Part shown: piece by piece, positions 34,243 through 43,103 of the stretch
Numbering within the stretch: the stretch's first letter is position 1
Layout of the letters: the number at the start of each line of letters is the position of its first letter
Assembly (NCBI RefSeq): GCF_019748715.1
Contig: NZ_JACLBZ010000033.1
Location: 124,001 to 188,000, forward strand
DNA: 64,000 bases
Reading direction: 5' to 3'
From: Sporosarcina aquimarina
GTDB lineage: Bacteria > Bacillota > Bacilli > Bacillales_A > Planococcaceae
Notes under the pieces: model-generated
Databases searched by the model: none
Told to the model about the DNA's origin: nothing
The model's input: only the letters and a program-made list of their open reading frames with translations
Made by a program: the position numbers and the translations under genes

Positions 34243-34941
34243 GTGAAGGAAGTGGCGGAATTTACAGTGTTGGTTGCCGATGATGATAAGGAAATTCGAG
34301 AAGGTATTGAAATTTATTTGAAAAATGAGGGCTATAATGTGCTAAAAGCGGAGGATGGTCGCCAGGCGCTAGAGCTGCTCGCCTCTAATGAAGTGCATTT
34401 ACTTATTTTAGATATTATGATGCCGAATATGGATGGCATTACGGCGACGTTCAAGATTCGGGAAGCGCGGAATATCCCGATCATCATGTTGAGTGCGAAG
34501 GCGGAGGACTCCGATAAAATTCATGGTTTGTCAGTCGGTGCCGATGACTATGTCACGAAGCCGTTTCATCCGCTTGAACTAATGGCGCGTGTAAAGTCAC
34601 AACTTAGGCGTTATGTGCAACTTGGGACATATGATGTGCAAAAAATGATTGAAGTCGACGGACTCGTCCTGAATGAAGAGGCGAAGGAGCTGTCGGTGGA
34701 TGGGACACCGGTTCGGCTCACACCGATCGAATATAAGATTACGGAGCTGTTAATGAAGCACCCAGGACGCGTGTTTTCAATTAATGAAATTTACGAGCGT
34801 GTGTGGAACGAAGAAGCGTATAACGCGGAAAATATCGTCGCGGTGCATATCCGGAAAATCCGGGAGAAAATAGAAGCGGATCCGAAAAATCCTCGGTATG
34901 TGAAGGTGGTGTGGGGCGTTGGATACAAGATCGAAAAATAA
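34243..34941 (+). CDS. OmpR/PhoB family response regulator
   Basis: The 232-residue protein has a receiver domain (residues 5-118; acidic pair DDD, phospho-Asp in LLILDIMMPNMDG, Lys in YVTKPFHPLEL) and a C-terminal winged helix (about 135-230; LTPIEYKITELLMKHPGRVFS, VHIRKIREKIE, VKVVWGVGYKI). Start is GTG at 34243 with a modest SD. It is phosphorylated by the kinase encoded at 35098-37305. The target genes are not shown by this sequence. Confidence 0.92.
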   Translation: MKEVAEFTVLVADDDKEIREGIEIYLKNEGYNVLKAEDGRQALELLASNEVHLLILDIMMPNMDGITATFKIREARNIPIIMLSAKAEDSDKIHGLSVGADDYVTKPFHPLELMARVKSQLRRYVQLGTYDVQKMIEVDGLVLNEEAKELSVDGTPVRLTPIEYKITELLMKHPGRVFSINEIYERVWNEEAYNAENIVAVHIRKIREKIEADPKNPRYVKVVWGVGYKIEK

Positions 34942-35101
34942 AAGTGGAGTAGGCTTGTCACTCGTTGCCATTGCCCTCGCAGTCATCAGTTTAGTCTATT
35001 GTGCGTCATTTGCGGTTGATTTCTTCGTAAATGGATGGGAACGCCTAGGAGTGGCTGTCGATTACTTCGGACGAATTGTAAGAGGAGGAACGATCCAATG
35101 A
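34919..35101 (+). CDS. Small membrane protein between regulator and kinase
   Basis: A 60-residue protein with one clear membrane helix (GLSLVAIALAVISLVYCASFAV) between a basic N-terminus and a short C-terminal part. TTG at 34919 overlaps the end of the response-regulator gene, and its stop overlaps the kinase start (ATGA). AAGGTGG lies about nine bases before it. The double overlap argues for a translated gene. It may be a partner or modulator of the kinase; this is inference and the family is unknown. Confidence 0.6.
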   Translation: MDTRSKNKSGVGLSLVAIALAVISLVYCASFAVDFFVNGWERLGVAVDYFGRIVRGGTIQ

Positions 35102-37305
35102 ATAGAAAAATACAGTTAGGCATTTGGTCGGCGCTCGTTACGCTTGTCCTGATCTCATTACCGTCCATTTTTCATTATGCGCAGCAACTGGTGGGGAAGT
35201 CGGTTATCGACCAAGAGAACTTTTCTTGGCAGATGGAACGGACATATGAAAACTTAAGTGCTACTGTGCTGAATCCGATAGACCTTGAAAAAGCATCGCA
35301 AGAGATTCCTGTTACTAAGGAGGAAATTGAAGAGTATCGCAATTTGTACGGAACACTGTCGGAGCAATTGAGTAATATTCAAGAGCAATACGCCGAACGA
35401 ATTGCGAATGCGAAGGCAGAAAATAATGAGACGTTATTGCTGGCTTTAGTGAAAGAGCGGGATACAAAGCTAGAGGACATCCAGCAGAACTTTGAAAGCG
35501 ATGAGCATGTAGAAGATAAAATTCTCAAACAGAAAGCTCGGCAATTGGCGCTGTATGAGGAAGAAAAGAGAAATAGGCGTACAAATAATCTACCGATATC
35601 CTATGATCTTGTGAATATCGATACAGGAGAGCGTTTCAAAAAAGGCAATATAGGTGCAGCGGCTGCCTATAAAAAGAAGTTTAATGAAGCGAACGGCTAT
35701 TTAAAAGCAGAATCATTCATGGATGATGTCAATAATAATGGTTTCTCCTGGTACGAAGGCGATGCTGCTGTGAACATTTCACATGACGATTTTAATAGTA
35801 TCAGTAATAAACCTCAATTTTTCGAAGGTACCGTAATTGTTCCAAAAGAGGCGTTAGCGTCAGGCGGCTTGTATGAAGAAAGCCAAGCTTTTACACGTGG
35901 GAAATACAGCATGTATGCGTTTTGGGTAGTTGGCATTCTGGCGCTGGTCGCTTTGTTGACTGTGGTGCGATTCCGACGAGAGTGGGTGCTGTTCTCACGG
36001 TTTACTCCTGTCTATGCTCGCTTGCGGATAGACTTCAAAGCTGCTATTTTGCTGCTCACTGTACTTGTGCTCGGTACCTATATCCAATCTGAAATCTATC
36101 GTAGCTTGAATCAGTTCACTTACTTTACACTCGGGACAGCCGGTAATATGATTGTAAGTTTTCTGTTATTCGGTGTATTATTTACAGCACTTCTAGCATT
36201 CCAAGTAGTCCATTTAATTGAGCAATTGCGTCAGCCGGGCTATGCTGAACAGGCGTGGCGTGAAAGTTATACAGCTAGTTTTCTACAAAACGTAGTCGGG
36301 ATGTTCAGTAATCGGACGGTTGGCATCCAGCTATTCATTTTGCTAATTGGATTCTTTTTAGCAGGTGTCGGTTTTGTCGGACTCTTTTTGGGTGGATTTA
36401 CTTTCCTGATTTATGTGGCGTGTGTCTTCTTTCTTGGTCTTCCTGTATTGTTTTTATTCGCCAGCAGAGGGGCGTATTTAAACCGAATTTTATCTGCAAC
36501 AGATGCGATGGCGGCAGGATATTACACAGAAGCGATTCCGGTCAAAGGAAGGTCTCCGCTGGCAAAACATGCGGCGAATTTGAACAATTTGCGTGAAGGT
36601 GTGCGGGTTTCCATCAATGAACAGGCGAAGAGTGAACGTTTGAAAACGGAACTGATCACGAATGTCAGCCACGATTTGCGGACACCGCTGACTTCTATTA
36701 TTACGTATACAGATTTGTTGAAGGATGAAACGTTATCTGCTGAGGAGCGGGCGAAGTATGTTGCGATTTTGGATCAGAAATCACAGCGGTTGAAAACGCT
36801 GATCGAGGATTTGTTCGAAGTATCGAAGATGGCAAGCGGTAATTTGGAGATAACAAAGCAGCACGTGGACTTGAATCAGTTGATGCATCAGGCGTTGGCA
36901 GAGCATGCGGAAGACTTTGCGGAATCGAATTTGGATGTTCGGATTACGTTGCCGGAAGTGCCGATCTTCGTTATGGTCGATGGGCAGAAATGGTGGCGCG
37001 TGCTAGACAATTTGCTTATCAATGCGCTGAAATATTCACTGCCGGGAACGAGAGTGTATGTGAATCTTCAAAAAGTCGGCACCCAAGCACGAATTACGGT
37101 GAAAAATATTGCGAAATATGAAATTGGCGACAACACCGATGAATTATTCGAACGATTCAAGCGTGGCGATGAATCAAGACAGACGGAAGGTTCAGGTCTT
37201 GGGTTGGCAATCGCCCAATCGATTGTCGAGTTACATGGCGGCAAGATGGATGTCGAAGTCGACGGTGATTTATTCAAGGTGACGGTTGAAATTGCGGCTG
37301 GGTAA
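35098..37305 (+). CDS. Sensor histidine kinase with large membrane input region
   Basis: This 735-residue protein has an N-terminal helix, a long extracellular, coiled-coil-rich domain (about residues 30-265), then six or so helices (275-465). The kinase core follows: H-box NVSHDLRTPLTS, N-box WRVLDNLLINALKYS, DELFERFKRGD and the G-box SGLGLAIAQSIVELHGG. It phosphorylates the response regulator upstream. The multi-helix input part suggests an envelope or membrane signal. The SD is GAGGAGG. The size is well above average for the family. Confidence 0.92.
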   Translation: MNRKIQLGIWSALVTLVLISLPSIFHYAQQLVGKSVIDQENFSWQMERTYENLSATVLNPIDLEKASQEIPVTKEEIEEYRNLYGTLSEQLSNIQEQYAERIANAKAENNETLLLALVKERDTKLEDIQQNFESDEHVEDKILKQKARQLALYEEEKRNRRTNNLPISYDLVNIDTGERFKKGNIGAAAAYKKKFNEANGYLKAESFMDDVNNNGFSWYEGDAAVNISHDDFNSISNKPQFFEGTVIVPKEALASGGLYEESQAFTRGKYSMYAFWVVGILALVALLTVVRFRREWVLFSRFTPVYARLRIDFKAAILLLTVLVLGTYIQSEIYRSLNQFTYFTLGTAGNMIVSFLLFGVLFTALLAFQVVHLIEQLRQPGYAEQAWRESYTASFLQNVVGMFSNRTVGIQLFILLIGFFLAGVGFVGLFLGGFTFLIYVACVFFLGLPVLFLFASRGAYLNRILSATDAMAAGYYTEAIPVKGRSPLAKHAANLNNLREGVRVSINEQAKSERLKTELITNVSHDLRTPLTSIITYTDLLKDETLSAEERAKYVAILDQKSQRLKTLIEDLFEVSKMASGNLEITKQHVDLNQLMHQALAEHAEDFAESNLDVRITLPEVPIFVMVDGQKWWRVLDNLLINALKYSLPGTRVYVNLQKVGTQARITVKNIAKYEIGDNTDELFERFKRGDESRQTEGSGLGLAIAQSIVELHGGKMDVEVDGDLFKVTVEIAAG

Positions 37306-37460
37306 ATGGATTCAGGGAAAGACAGGCGGAAATTCCTGTTTTTCTCTGAATTTTTAGTTTAGTGAAGGAGAAAGTTTAGTTTTTGACGAATAGGGGTATA
37401 TGTAGGATGTGCAGTCTCTATATCGAATGCACAGATGGCATGAAAGGGAGGAATGGTAAT

Positions 37461-37811
37461 ATGACAATCGTTGACGGTAAATATCCTAACAAGAAAGATT
37501 TAGAGCCGAAAGTAAAAGATGAAATTCATAATGGCAAGAGGGTGTCAGCTACAGACGAACTTCCGTTAGCAGATCCAGCCGATTCAGATTCCACTGCGGT
37601 ATTCCGAGAAAATGCACAAGACGATACAGGTAAACATCAACCATCCGCGTACAGTCAAAATAAATCGCCGAGCCAAAATTATCATGACCTGAAGCCGGGC
37701 GAACAATTTCCTTTTGGTGATCAGGAAGAATTTAACCGAAAATATAACCATGAAGCGCATAATCAATGGAACGAACATAAAACAATCAACAAAACGAACG
37801 ATCAGTCTTAA
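37461..37811 (+). CDS. Hydrophilic hypothetical protein
   Basis: A 116-residue polar protein with no hydrophobic segment, rich in Asp, Asn, Lys and Gln. The second half (GEQFPFGDQEEFNRKYNHEAHNQWNEH) contains several His. GGGAGG precedes the chosen ATG, and in-frame codons before it (from 37383) do not look coding. No family is recognised; it is probably cytoplasmic and may be a stress or spore protein. Confidence 0.6.
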   Translation: MTIVDGKYPNKKDLEPKVKDEIHNGKRVSATDELPLADPADSDSTAVFRENAQDDTGKHQPSAYSQNKSPSQNYHDLKPGEQFPFGDQEEFNRKYNHEAHNQWNEHKTINKTNDQS

Positions 37812-37814
37812 CAT

Positions 37815-37842
37815 CAGCCCGCTGACATGCGCGGCTGTTTTT
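37815..37842 (+). terminator. Terminator after the hydrophilic protein gene
   Basis: CAGCC-GC pairs with GC-GGCTG across a short loop, followed by TTTTT. Confidence 0.7.
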
Positions 37843-37880
37843 AAATTGATATAATAGAGAAAAGTGAAAGGGTGGATGAA

Positions 37881-38342
37881 ATGGGAGCAATTCAACAAGC
37901 AAGTCTAGCAAGAGGATACACATTAGGTTTGCTGAAGAAAGCAAATGAGGGTGCATGGGACACTCTTCCTGCCGGGTTTTCCAATACGATTCGCTGGAAT
38001 GCGGGGCACATCTATGTATCTGCCGAGCACTTTTTAAGTCAGGCATTGAATGCATATGAACCGAGCCATTCCGCGTGGTTTCCGTTTTTTGCTACAGGCA
38101 GCAGCCCATCGACTTGGCAAGGCACTCCGCCGTCTGCCGATGAATTAATCACGGCGTTGAAAGAACAAGGAAAACGGATTTCACAAGTAGGAGAGAGCAA
38201 ATTGGGTCATGTGCTCGAGACACCAATCTCTCTCGGTGATCTGCTGACGATGAAAACAGTTGATGATGTCATCCAATTTAATACATGGCACGAAGGAATT
38301 CACGCCGGATTAATTGATGGATTAGTACGAGCAAGCCGATGA
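37881..38342 (+). CDS. DinB family protein
   Basis: A 153-residue four-helix bundle protein. Three His placed for metal binding are seen: His in IRWNAGHIYVSAEHFL and the HxxxH pair in NTWHEGIHAGL, the DinB/YfiT-like pattern. Relatives include bacillithiol-dependent transferases and metal-dependent hydrolases; this one is not assigned. ATG at 37881 is preferred, after AAAGGGTGG; GTG at 37872 is possible. Confidence 0.85.
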   Translation: MGAIQQASLARGYTLGLLKKANEGAWDTLPAGFSNTIRWNAGHIYVSAEHFLSQALNAYEPSHSAWFPFFATGSSPSTWQGTPPSADELITALKEQGKRISQVGESKLGHVLETPISLGDLLTMKTVDDVIQFNTWHEGIHAGLIDGLVRASR

Positions 38343-38348
38343 ATGCAG

Positions 38349-38378
38349 ACAGTCAGAGAATGTTCTGACTGTTTTTTT
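38349..38378 (+). terminator. Terminator after the DinB gene
   Basis: ACAGTCAGA (38349-38357) pairs perfectly with TCTGACTGT (38364-38372), followed by seven T. Confidence 0.93.
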
Positions 38379-38455
38379 GTGCGGAAAAATGAAAATGGAT
38401 GAGTGAACCGCGCCGAACCGATCTTCTACGCTATCAAATCAGGTCTTACCTCTCC

Positions 38456-38473
38456 CTCAGCCTTAAGGCTGAG
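38456..38473. promoter_or_regulatory. 18-bp perfect palindrome, candidate LiaR operator
   Basis: CTCAGCC-TTAA-GGCTGAG is a perfect 7-4-7 palindrome centred about 52 bases before a TATAAA -10 element (38517-38522) that has no good -35. This is the position expected for an activator. LiaR sites were described with a 7-4-7 pattern, as remembered. It is the only strong palindrome before the lia genes. Confidence 0.5.
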
Positions 38474-38553
38474 CAAGAAATCCGCTATGGGACCCTCGGT
38501 GAGATGAGAAATTCATTATAAACTAGAGTTACAAATGAAGGGAGGACGTAAAC

Positions 38554-38904
38554 ATGAAAAAATTTGGACTAGTGGTGCTCGGCATCATAGCAGGCATAAC
38601 GTTGGTAGCGAATCTCGGACCAATGATCGCGCTTGCCATATCAGGGGTGATTGCTTTTTTCAGTTTTCATTACTGGAGAAAGAGTCAATCGACGTTTGCA
38701 AAAGTGTTTTGGATGATCGTGTTGGTTTGCAGTTTGATCAGCTCGGTTTCGAATATACCGGCATTCATTGGAATCATCGCGTTGATCGGGATGTATTATG
38801 TGTGGCGGAAGTGGAATGAACGGGATAAGAATCCGGACATTATCACTGAATCGGATGATCCGTTTAAAAACTTTGAACGTCAATGGAATGAACTTACTAA
38901 GTAA
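38554..38904 (+). CDS. LiaI-like small membrane protein
   Basis: A 116-residue protein with an N-terminal hydrophobic stretch (LVVLGIIAGITLVANLGPM), two or three further helices, and a charged C-terminal tail (DDPFKNFERQWNELTK). In lia operons such a protein anchors the PspA-like LiaH at the membrane during envelope stress. Its place directly before the PspA gene supports this. Sequence similarity to B. subtilis LiaI was not measured, so the call rests largely on context. Confidence 0.7.
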   Translation: MKKFGLVVLGIIAGITLVANLGPMIALAISGVIAFFSFHYWRKSQSTFAKVFWMIVLVCSLISSVSNIPAFIGIIALIGMYYVWRKWNERDKNPDIITESDDPFKNFERQWNELTK

Positions 38905-38918
38905 AGGAGAGATGGACA

Positions 38919-39551
38919 ATGAACGCATTCTGGCATCGTCTAAAATATACAGTACAGGAAGATTTGAATAGTTTGATGGAAAAAAAGAATGGGAAAGAAA
39001 ACCCGCTTGAACAATTGAATCAATACTTTTTGGAAGCACAACAGCAAACAGCAGAAATCGGTAAGCTGCTCGAACGGCAAGGTCGTTTAAAAGAAGAACT
39101 GGAAAGTGAGCGGCAAGATGCGGATTTGATGGCAATGAAGCGTCGCCGTCAGCTGGAATTGGCAGAAGCGACGGGTGAAGAGGAACTGATTTCATTCGCA
39201 AAATCTGAAGTTGAAGCGTATGAAGGACGTGTGGCACGGTTGTCTGCAAGTATTCAGGAGGCGACGCAAGAACTGCTTTCATTAGAGAGAAAGTTCGAAG
39301 AGATGAAGCATCGAGTAAAAGATATGCGTGTTCGTCAGTTGCAATTAATGGGCAAAGAGAATGTGAAGCGGGCAGATGAGAAGATGAATCGTTTTGTTAC
39401 GCCAGAAAATATATTTTCATCGCTTGATGATTTGCATACGTATATTGAAAATCTTGGAGGAACGACACGTACGACACAGTCTGCTTCTTCAATGGAACAG
39501 CGTTTGGATTCATTAGAAAAAAACAACGCAAAATCGCAGGAAATTGTGTAA
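38919..39551 (+). CDS. liaH: PspA/IM30 family envelope-stress protein (LiaH-like)
   Basis: The 210-residue, nearly all-helical coiled-coil protein has PspA marks: DLNSLMEKKNGKENPLEQLNQYFLEAQQQ at the front and long charged heptads (residues 60-150). PspA proteins form ring or rod assemblies on the inner face of a damaged membrane. GGAGAGATGG precedes the ATG. It follows the LiaI-like gene by 14 bases and leads to liaF-liaS-liaR. Confidence 0.88.
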   Translation: MNAFWHRLKYTVQEDLNSLMEKKNGKENPLEQLNQYFLEAQQQTAEIGKLLERQGRLKEELESERQDADLMAMKRRRQLELAEATGEEELISFAKSEVEAYEGRVARLSASIQEATQELLSLERKFEEMKHRVKDMRVRQLQLMGKENVKRADEKMNRFVTPENIFSSLDDLHTYIENLGGTTRTTQSASSMEQRLDSLEKNNAKSQEIV

Positions 39552-39601
39552 ACTAGAGGAGGAAGCATTGGGCTTCCTCCATCGAGAAGGGGGAGAATGA
39601 A

Positions 39602-40303
39602 ATGAATAGCGAAAGCTCCAATAAAGTTGCGATATTCGTGCTCGGTTTTCTGGCGCTTGTGTTCGTGGAAGCAGTGTTCTTTTCAAACGGTAACTTCATC
39701 TTCCTCCTTCTCGGTGGAGGATTTATCTACTATGGTTATAGAAAAAGAGAAAAGTGGACAGCGATCACCGGTCTATTTTTTATAGCAATCGCATTATTGA
39801 CATTGTGGAGTTTGCGAATGTTAATTCTGGGTGTCGTGCTGTATGTGCTGTGGAAGATGTGGAAAGGCACGCCTTCTAATGAAATTTTCGGGTCACTTCG
39901 CACGCCAAGGGACGGCGCGTCGGATAGTTTATGGAAAAATCGCTTATTTTCTGTCCAATCCACTCCGTTTTCGACGTATGAGTGGGAAGATGTGCATATG
40001 CAAGGATTCTTCGGGAATATTCATGTCGATGTGACGGATACGGTGTTGCCGAAAGGAGCTTCTTTCATTTCCATCCGTCAAAGTGTCGGTAAAATAACGA
40101 TTGAGCTGCCGTATGATATCCCGGTGCGTATCCATTACGCCACTCTTTACGGCGAGGCATGTGTACTCGGGCAAGCACCGAAGCGTTTGCTGAATGAAGC
40201 GTTGCAAGTAAAGGATGGTTATGAAACGAAACAGCCGAATGATCCAGAGCTGATTATTTCCCTATTTACATGGATTGGCGATGTGGAGGTGCGCAGGAAA
40301 TGA
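39602..40303 (+). CDS. liaF: LiaF-like negative regulator of the Lia system
   Basis: A 233-residue protein with about four N-terminal helices (residues 8-90) and a cytoplasmic C-terminal domain (120-233) of the cell-wall-active antibiotic response type, with VHMQGFFGNIHVDVTDTVLPKG and IRQSVGKITIELPYDIPV. LiaF keeps the kinase LiaS inactive without stress. Its stop overlaps the liaS start (ATGA), so they are made together. Confidence 0.88.
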   Translation: MNSESSNKVAIFVLGFLALVFVEAVFFSNGNFIFLLLGGGFIYYGYRKREKWTAITGLFFIAIALLTLWSLRMLILGVVLYVLWKMWKGTPSNEIFGSLRTPRDGASDSLWKNRLFSVQSTPFSTYEWEDVHMQGFFGNIHVDVTDTVLPKGASFISIRQSVGKITIELPYDIPVRIHYATLYGEACVLGQAPKRLLNEALQVKDGYETKQPNDPELIISLFTWIGDVEVRRK

Positions 40304-41346
40304 AAGCAATAATAGGACGTACAATTTCCCTGACACTGCTTTTTAGCGGACTCGTCGCTGTTTTTTTCTATGTATTCATCAATTTGTCGTTGGAGGAGTA
40401 TGGAGAGTTGCTGCTCACGACAGAAGCGGCGGATATGCCGTTAGTTGCGTGGCTGCTGCTGACCATTTTCGTGGTCAGTTTAGTCATTGCGGGGTGGATG
40501 ACTTCCAATAGCCGCGCGAAAGAGAATTTCATCACGAAGAAGCTGGAGAATCTTTATTCGAAGCAGGAGTTCGTTCCTTCGAAAAAGATGAACAAACAAA
40601 CGAATCATTCAATTGGGCAATTGTATGACGTTCTTGATGCACAGCGCAACAGCTTGCGGCGCATTACGGATGAACGGGTCGAGGCGCAGGATAAGATCAT
40701 TCAAGAACGAATTGTAGAGGAGCGGCAACGGCTGGCGAGAGAGCTTCATGATTCGGTCTCTCAGCAGTTATTTGCTGCTTCTATGTTACTGTCCGCCATT
40801 ACGGAGCAAGCGGAAGAAGGCTCACAAATTGAAAAACCGTTGTTGCAAGTAGAGAAAATTGTACAGCAGGCCCAGCTCGAAATGCGTGCTTTACTGCTGC
40901 ATTTACGCCCGGCTGCCTTGCATAATCAGACGCTTGCAAAAGGTTTGGAAGAATTATTACATGAATTGAAGGAAAAAGTGACGTTTGATATTCGCCACCG
41001 TTTGGAAGATATCGAGCTCTCAAAAGGAGCAGAGGATCATTTATTCCGCATTGCACAGGAAACCCTGTCGAACACGCTGAGACATGCGAAGGCGACGGAA
41101 GTAGAAGTGTTGTTGATTGAACGAGATCATCTGGCCATTTTACGTGTGCAGGATAACGGGGTCGGATTTAAGCAAGACGATGGAAAGGGCGGTTCGTATG
41201 GACTACAAAATGTCCAAGAGCGAGCAATTGAAATCGGTGGCAGCTGCAAGATCGTTTCAGTGCCGTCTCAAGGAACGATTGTGGAAGTGAAATTGCCAAT
41301 TCAGAAAGGGGAGATGGCGGATGATTCGAGTATTGCTAGTGGATGA
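40300..41346 (+). CDS. liaS: Sensor histidine kinase LiaS
   Basis: The 348-residue protein has two N-terminal helices (8-27, 47-67) around a very short extracellular loop, as in intramembrane-sensing kinases. The dimerisation domain is of the HisKA_3 type ([18 protein letters not shown], His150), then an ATPase domain with [14 protein letters not shown] and DNGVGF. It phosphorylates LiaR on cell-wall stress such as lipid II cycle inhibitors. Start ATG at 40300 lies in the liaF stop. Confidence 0.93.
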   Translation: MKAIIGRTISLTLLFSGLVAVFFYVFINLSLEEYGELLLTTEAADMPLVAWLLLTIFVVSLVIAGWMTSNSRAKENFITKKLENLYSKQEFVPSKKMNKQTNHSIGQLYDVLDAQRNSLRRITDERVEAQDKIIQERIVEERQRLARELHDSVSQQLFAASMLLSAITEQAEEGSQIEKPLLQVEKIVQQAQLEMRALLLHLRPAALHNQTLAKGLEELLHELKEKVTFDIRHRLEDIELSKGAEDHLFRIAQETLSNTLRHAKATEVEVLLIERDHLAILRVQDNGVGFKQDDGKGGSYGLQNVQERAIEIGGSCKIVSVPSQGTIVEVKLPIQKGEMADDSSIASG

Positions 41347-41953
41347 TCATGAAATGGTGCGCATCGGAGTATCGACCTACTTGCAAATGCAGCCTGACAT
41401 AGAAGTGATCGGGGAAGCCGAAAATGGTCAAGAGGCAGTGGTAAAGGCACTGGAGTTGCGTCCGGATATCATTTTGATGGATATGGTCATGCCTGTGATG
41501 AACGGAGCCGAAGCAACTGCCGCCATCATTGCGAAGTGGCCGGAAGCAAAAGTGATTATCGTCACGAGCTTTCTTGACGATGATAAATTGTATCCGGCCC
41601 TCGAAGCAGGGGCTGTCAGCTATATATTGAAGACGTCCAATGCAAAACGTGTGGCGGATGCAATTCGGGAAACGATGCAAGGGCAAACTGTGTTGGAACC
41701 GGAAGTGACATCTAAGATGATGAACAAGATGCGCAGCGGTCAAACTCACGAATTGCACGAGGAGTTGACAGATCGCGAGCTGGAAGTTTTATTATTGCTG
41801 GCGAAGGGCAAATCCAATCAGGAAATCGCCGATGAATTGTTCATTGCACTGAAAACAGTCAAGACGCATGTCAGCAATATTCTATCAAAGCTCGAAGTCC
41901 AAGACCGTACACAAGCGGTCATTTATGCGTTTCAGAAGAAATTAGTAGATTGA
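41321..41953 (+). CDS. liaR: NarL-type response regulator LiaR
   Basis: A 210-residue regulator: receiver domain (1-118, Asp54 in [13 protein letters not shown]) and LuxR-type helix-turn-helix (145-205; [36 protein letters not shown]). It overlaps liaS by 26 bases. It should activate the lia promoter, possibly via the palindrome at 38456. There is no clear terminator behind it; a DnaA-box cluster follows. Confidence 0.94.
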   Translation: MIRVLLVDDHEMVRIGVSTYLQMQPDIEVIGEAENGQEAVVKALELRPDIILMDMVMPVMNGAEATAAIIAKWPEAKVIIVTSFLDDDKLYPALEAGAVSYILKTSNAKRVADAIRETMQGQTVLEPEVTSKMMNKMRSGQTHELHEELTDRELEVLLLLAKGKSNQEIADELFIALKTVKTHVSNILSKLEVQDRTQAVIYAFQKKLVD

Positions 41954-42000
41954 TTCGTACTAGTTTTGAGCAGGGAAGCATATGAATGAATCAAGTGAGA

Positions 42001-42152
42001 TGTGGATAACCATCGAAGGATAAGCGGAGTAATCAGAAATTACGAACTTTTCCACAATCTATCCACCAGTTAATGTGTATAACTACATTTGGACAGATTA
42101 AAGAAGAAAAGTATTCACATGTGGATAATTAATTGAATGAAACTTATCCACT
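42001..42152. promoter_or_regulatory. DnaA-box cluster upstream of uppP
   Basis: In 152 bases there are three perfect TTATNCACA boxes (42001-42009, 42074-42082 and 42120-42128, all on the minus strand) and three with one mismatch on the plus strand (42048-42056 TTTTCCACA, 42111-42119 GTATTCACA, 42144-42152 TTATCCACT). A further weak match is at 42059-42067. No dnaA, dnaN or other origin genes are nearby, so this is not oriC. It resembles the dispersed DnaA-box clusters that tune replication start or DnaA-dependent transcription in B. subtilis. Confidence 0.75.
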
Positions 42153-42230
42153 GATTCAGGCGTCATGGTAGTGTTATATTTAATAGAAAATAGAATAGGT
42201 GAAGGGCGGCCTTCACGGAAAGAGAGTCAA

Positions 42231-43061
42231 ATGGAATTATTCGATTTAATTAAAGCGTTAATTTTAGGATTTGTAGAAGGAATGACGGAGTTTGCACCGG
42301 TCTCCTCGACAGGCCATCTTATCATTGTCGATGATATGTGGCTGAAGACGGAAGAGTTTTTGGGGAAATACCCGGCGATTACATTTAAGATCGTTATTCA
42401 GCTTGGTTCGATTTTGGCTGTTGTCGTCGTGTTTTGGAAACGATTATTTAGTCTTGTAGGTTTGTACAATGTGGAGAACGGCGTCAAGATGAGTGAACGT
42501 TTCAACTTGCTTCATGTCATTGTCGGGATGTTGCCGGCTGTTATTCTTGGGTTTGCATTCAAGGACTTGATTGATGATTATTTATTCGGAGTCGAAACGG
42601 TCATTATTGCTTTAGTGGCGGGTGCGTTGTTAATGATTGCGGCGGATCGGTTCGGACCAAAATACCCGCGCGTACAGACGTTGGATCAAATTACATACAA
42701 ACAGGCATTCACTGTCGGACTCGTTCAATGTCTTTCGTTATGGCCAGGGTTTTCACGTTCAGGCGCGACGATTTCCGGAGGCGTTTTATTCGGGATGAAT
42801 CACCGGACTGCGGCAGATTTCACGTTCATCATGGCGGTGCCGATCATGGCAGGTGCAAGTTTAGTGTCGGTGCTGAAAAACTGGGAGTATATGTCGATGG
42901 ATCATATTTGGTTTTATGTTGTTGGATTTTTGAGCGCATTCATCTTCTCGCTCATCTCGATCCGTTTCTTCCTGAAACTAATTTCCCGAATTAAATTGGT
43001 ACCGTTCGCGATTTATCGAATCGTCTTAGCTATTATTTTAGCGGTGATTGTGTTTTTATAA
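42231..43061 (+). CDS. uppP: Undecaprenyl-diphosphatase
   Basis: A 276-residue membrane enzyme that recycles the carrier lipid of cell-wall synthesis, giving undecaprenyl phosphate; it also confers bacitracin tolerance. Active-site motifs are EGMTEFAPVSSTGHLII (residues 16-32) and PGFSRSGATISGG. Eight or so helices are seen. ATG at 42231 is chosen from the family's usual start; the SD (GGAAAGAG) is moderate. It lies after liaR, so both local units deal with the lipid II cycle. Confidence 0.94.
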   Translation: MELFDLIKALILGFVEGMTEFAPVSSTGHLIIVDDMWLKTEEFLGKYPAITFKIVIQLGSILAVVVVFWKRLFSLVGLYNVENGVKMSERFNLLHVIVGMLPAVILGFAFKDLIDDYLFGVETVIIALVAGALLMIAADRFGPKYPRVQTLDQITYKQAFTVGLVQCLSLWPGFSRSGATISGGVLFGMNHRTAADFTFIMAVPIMAGASLVSVLKNWEYMSMDHIWFYVVGFLSAFIFSLISIRFFLKLISRIKLVPFAIYRIVLAIILAVIVFL

Positions 43062-43066
43062 GAGAG

Positions 43067-43100
43067 AAAACGACCTTTGCGCTGTGCAAGGTCGTTTTTT
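43067..43100. terminator. Bidirectional terminator between uppP and the MBL gene
   Basis: AAAACGACCTT and AAGGTCGTTTT form a perfect 11-bp stem with T and A runs on either side. Confidence 0.92.
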
Positions 43101-43103
43101 ACG

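Noticed and set aside
42001-42152. Chromosomal replication origin
   Set aside because: DnaA boxes are present, but dnaA, dnaN, rpmH or other origin neighbours and a clear AT-rich unwinding region are missing.
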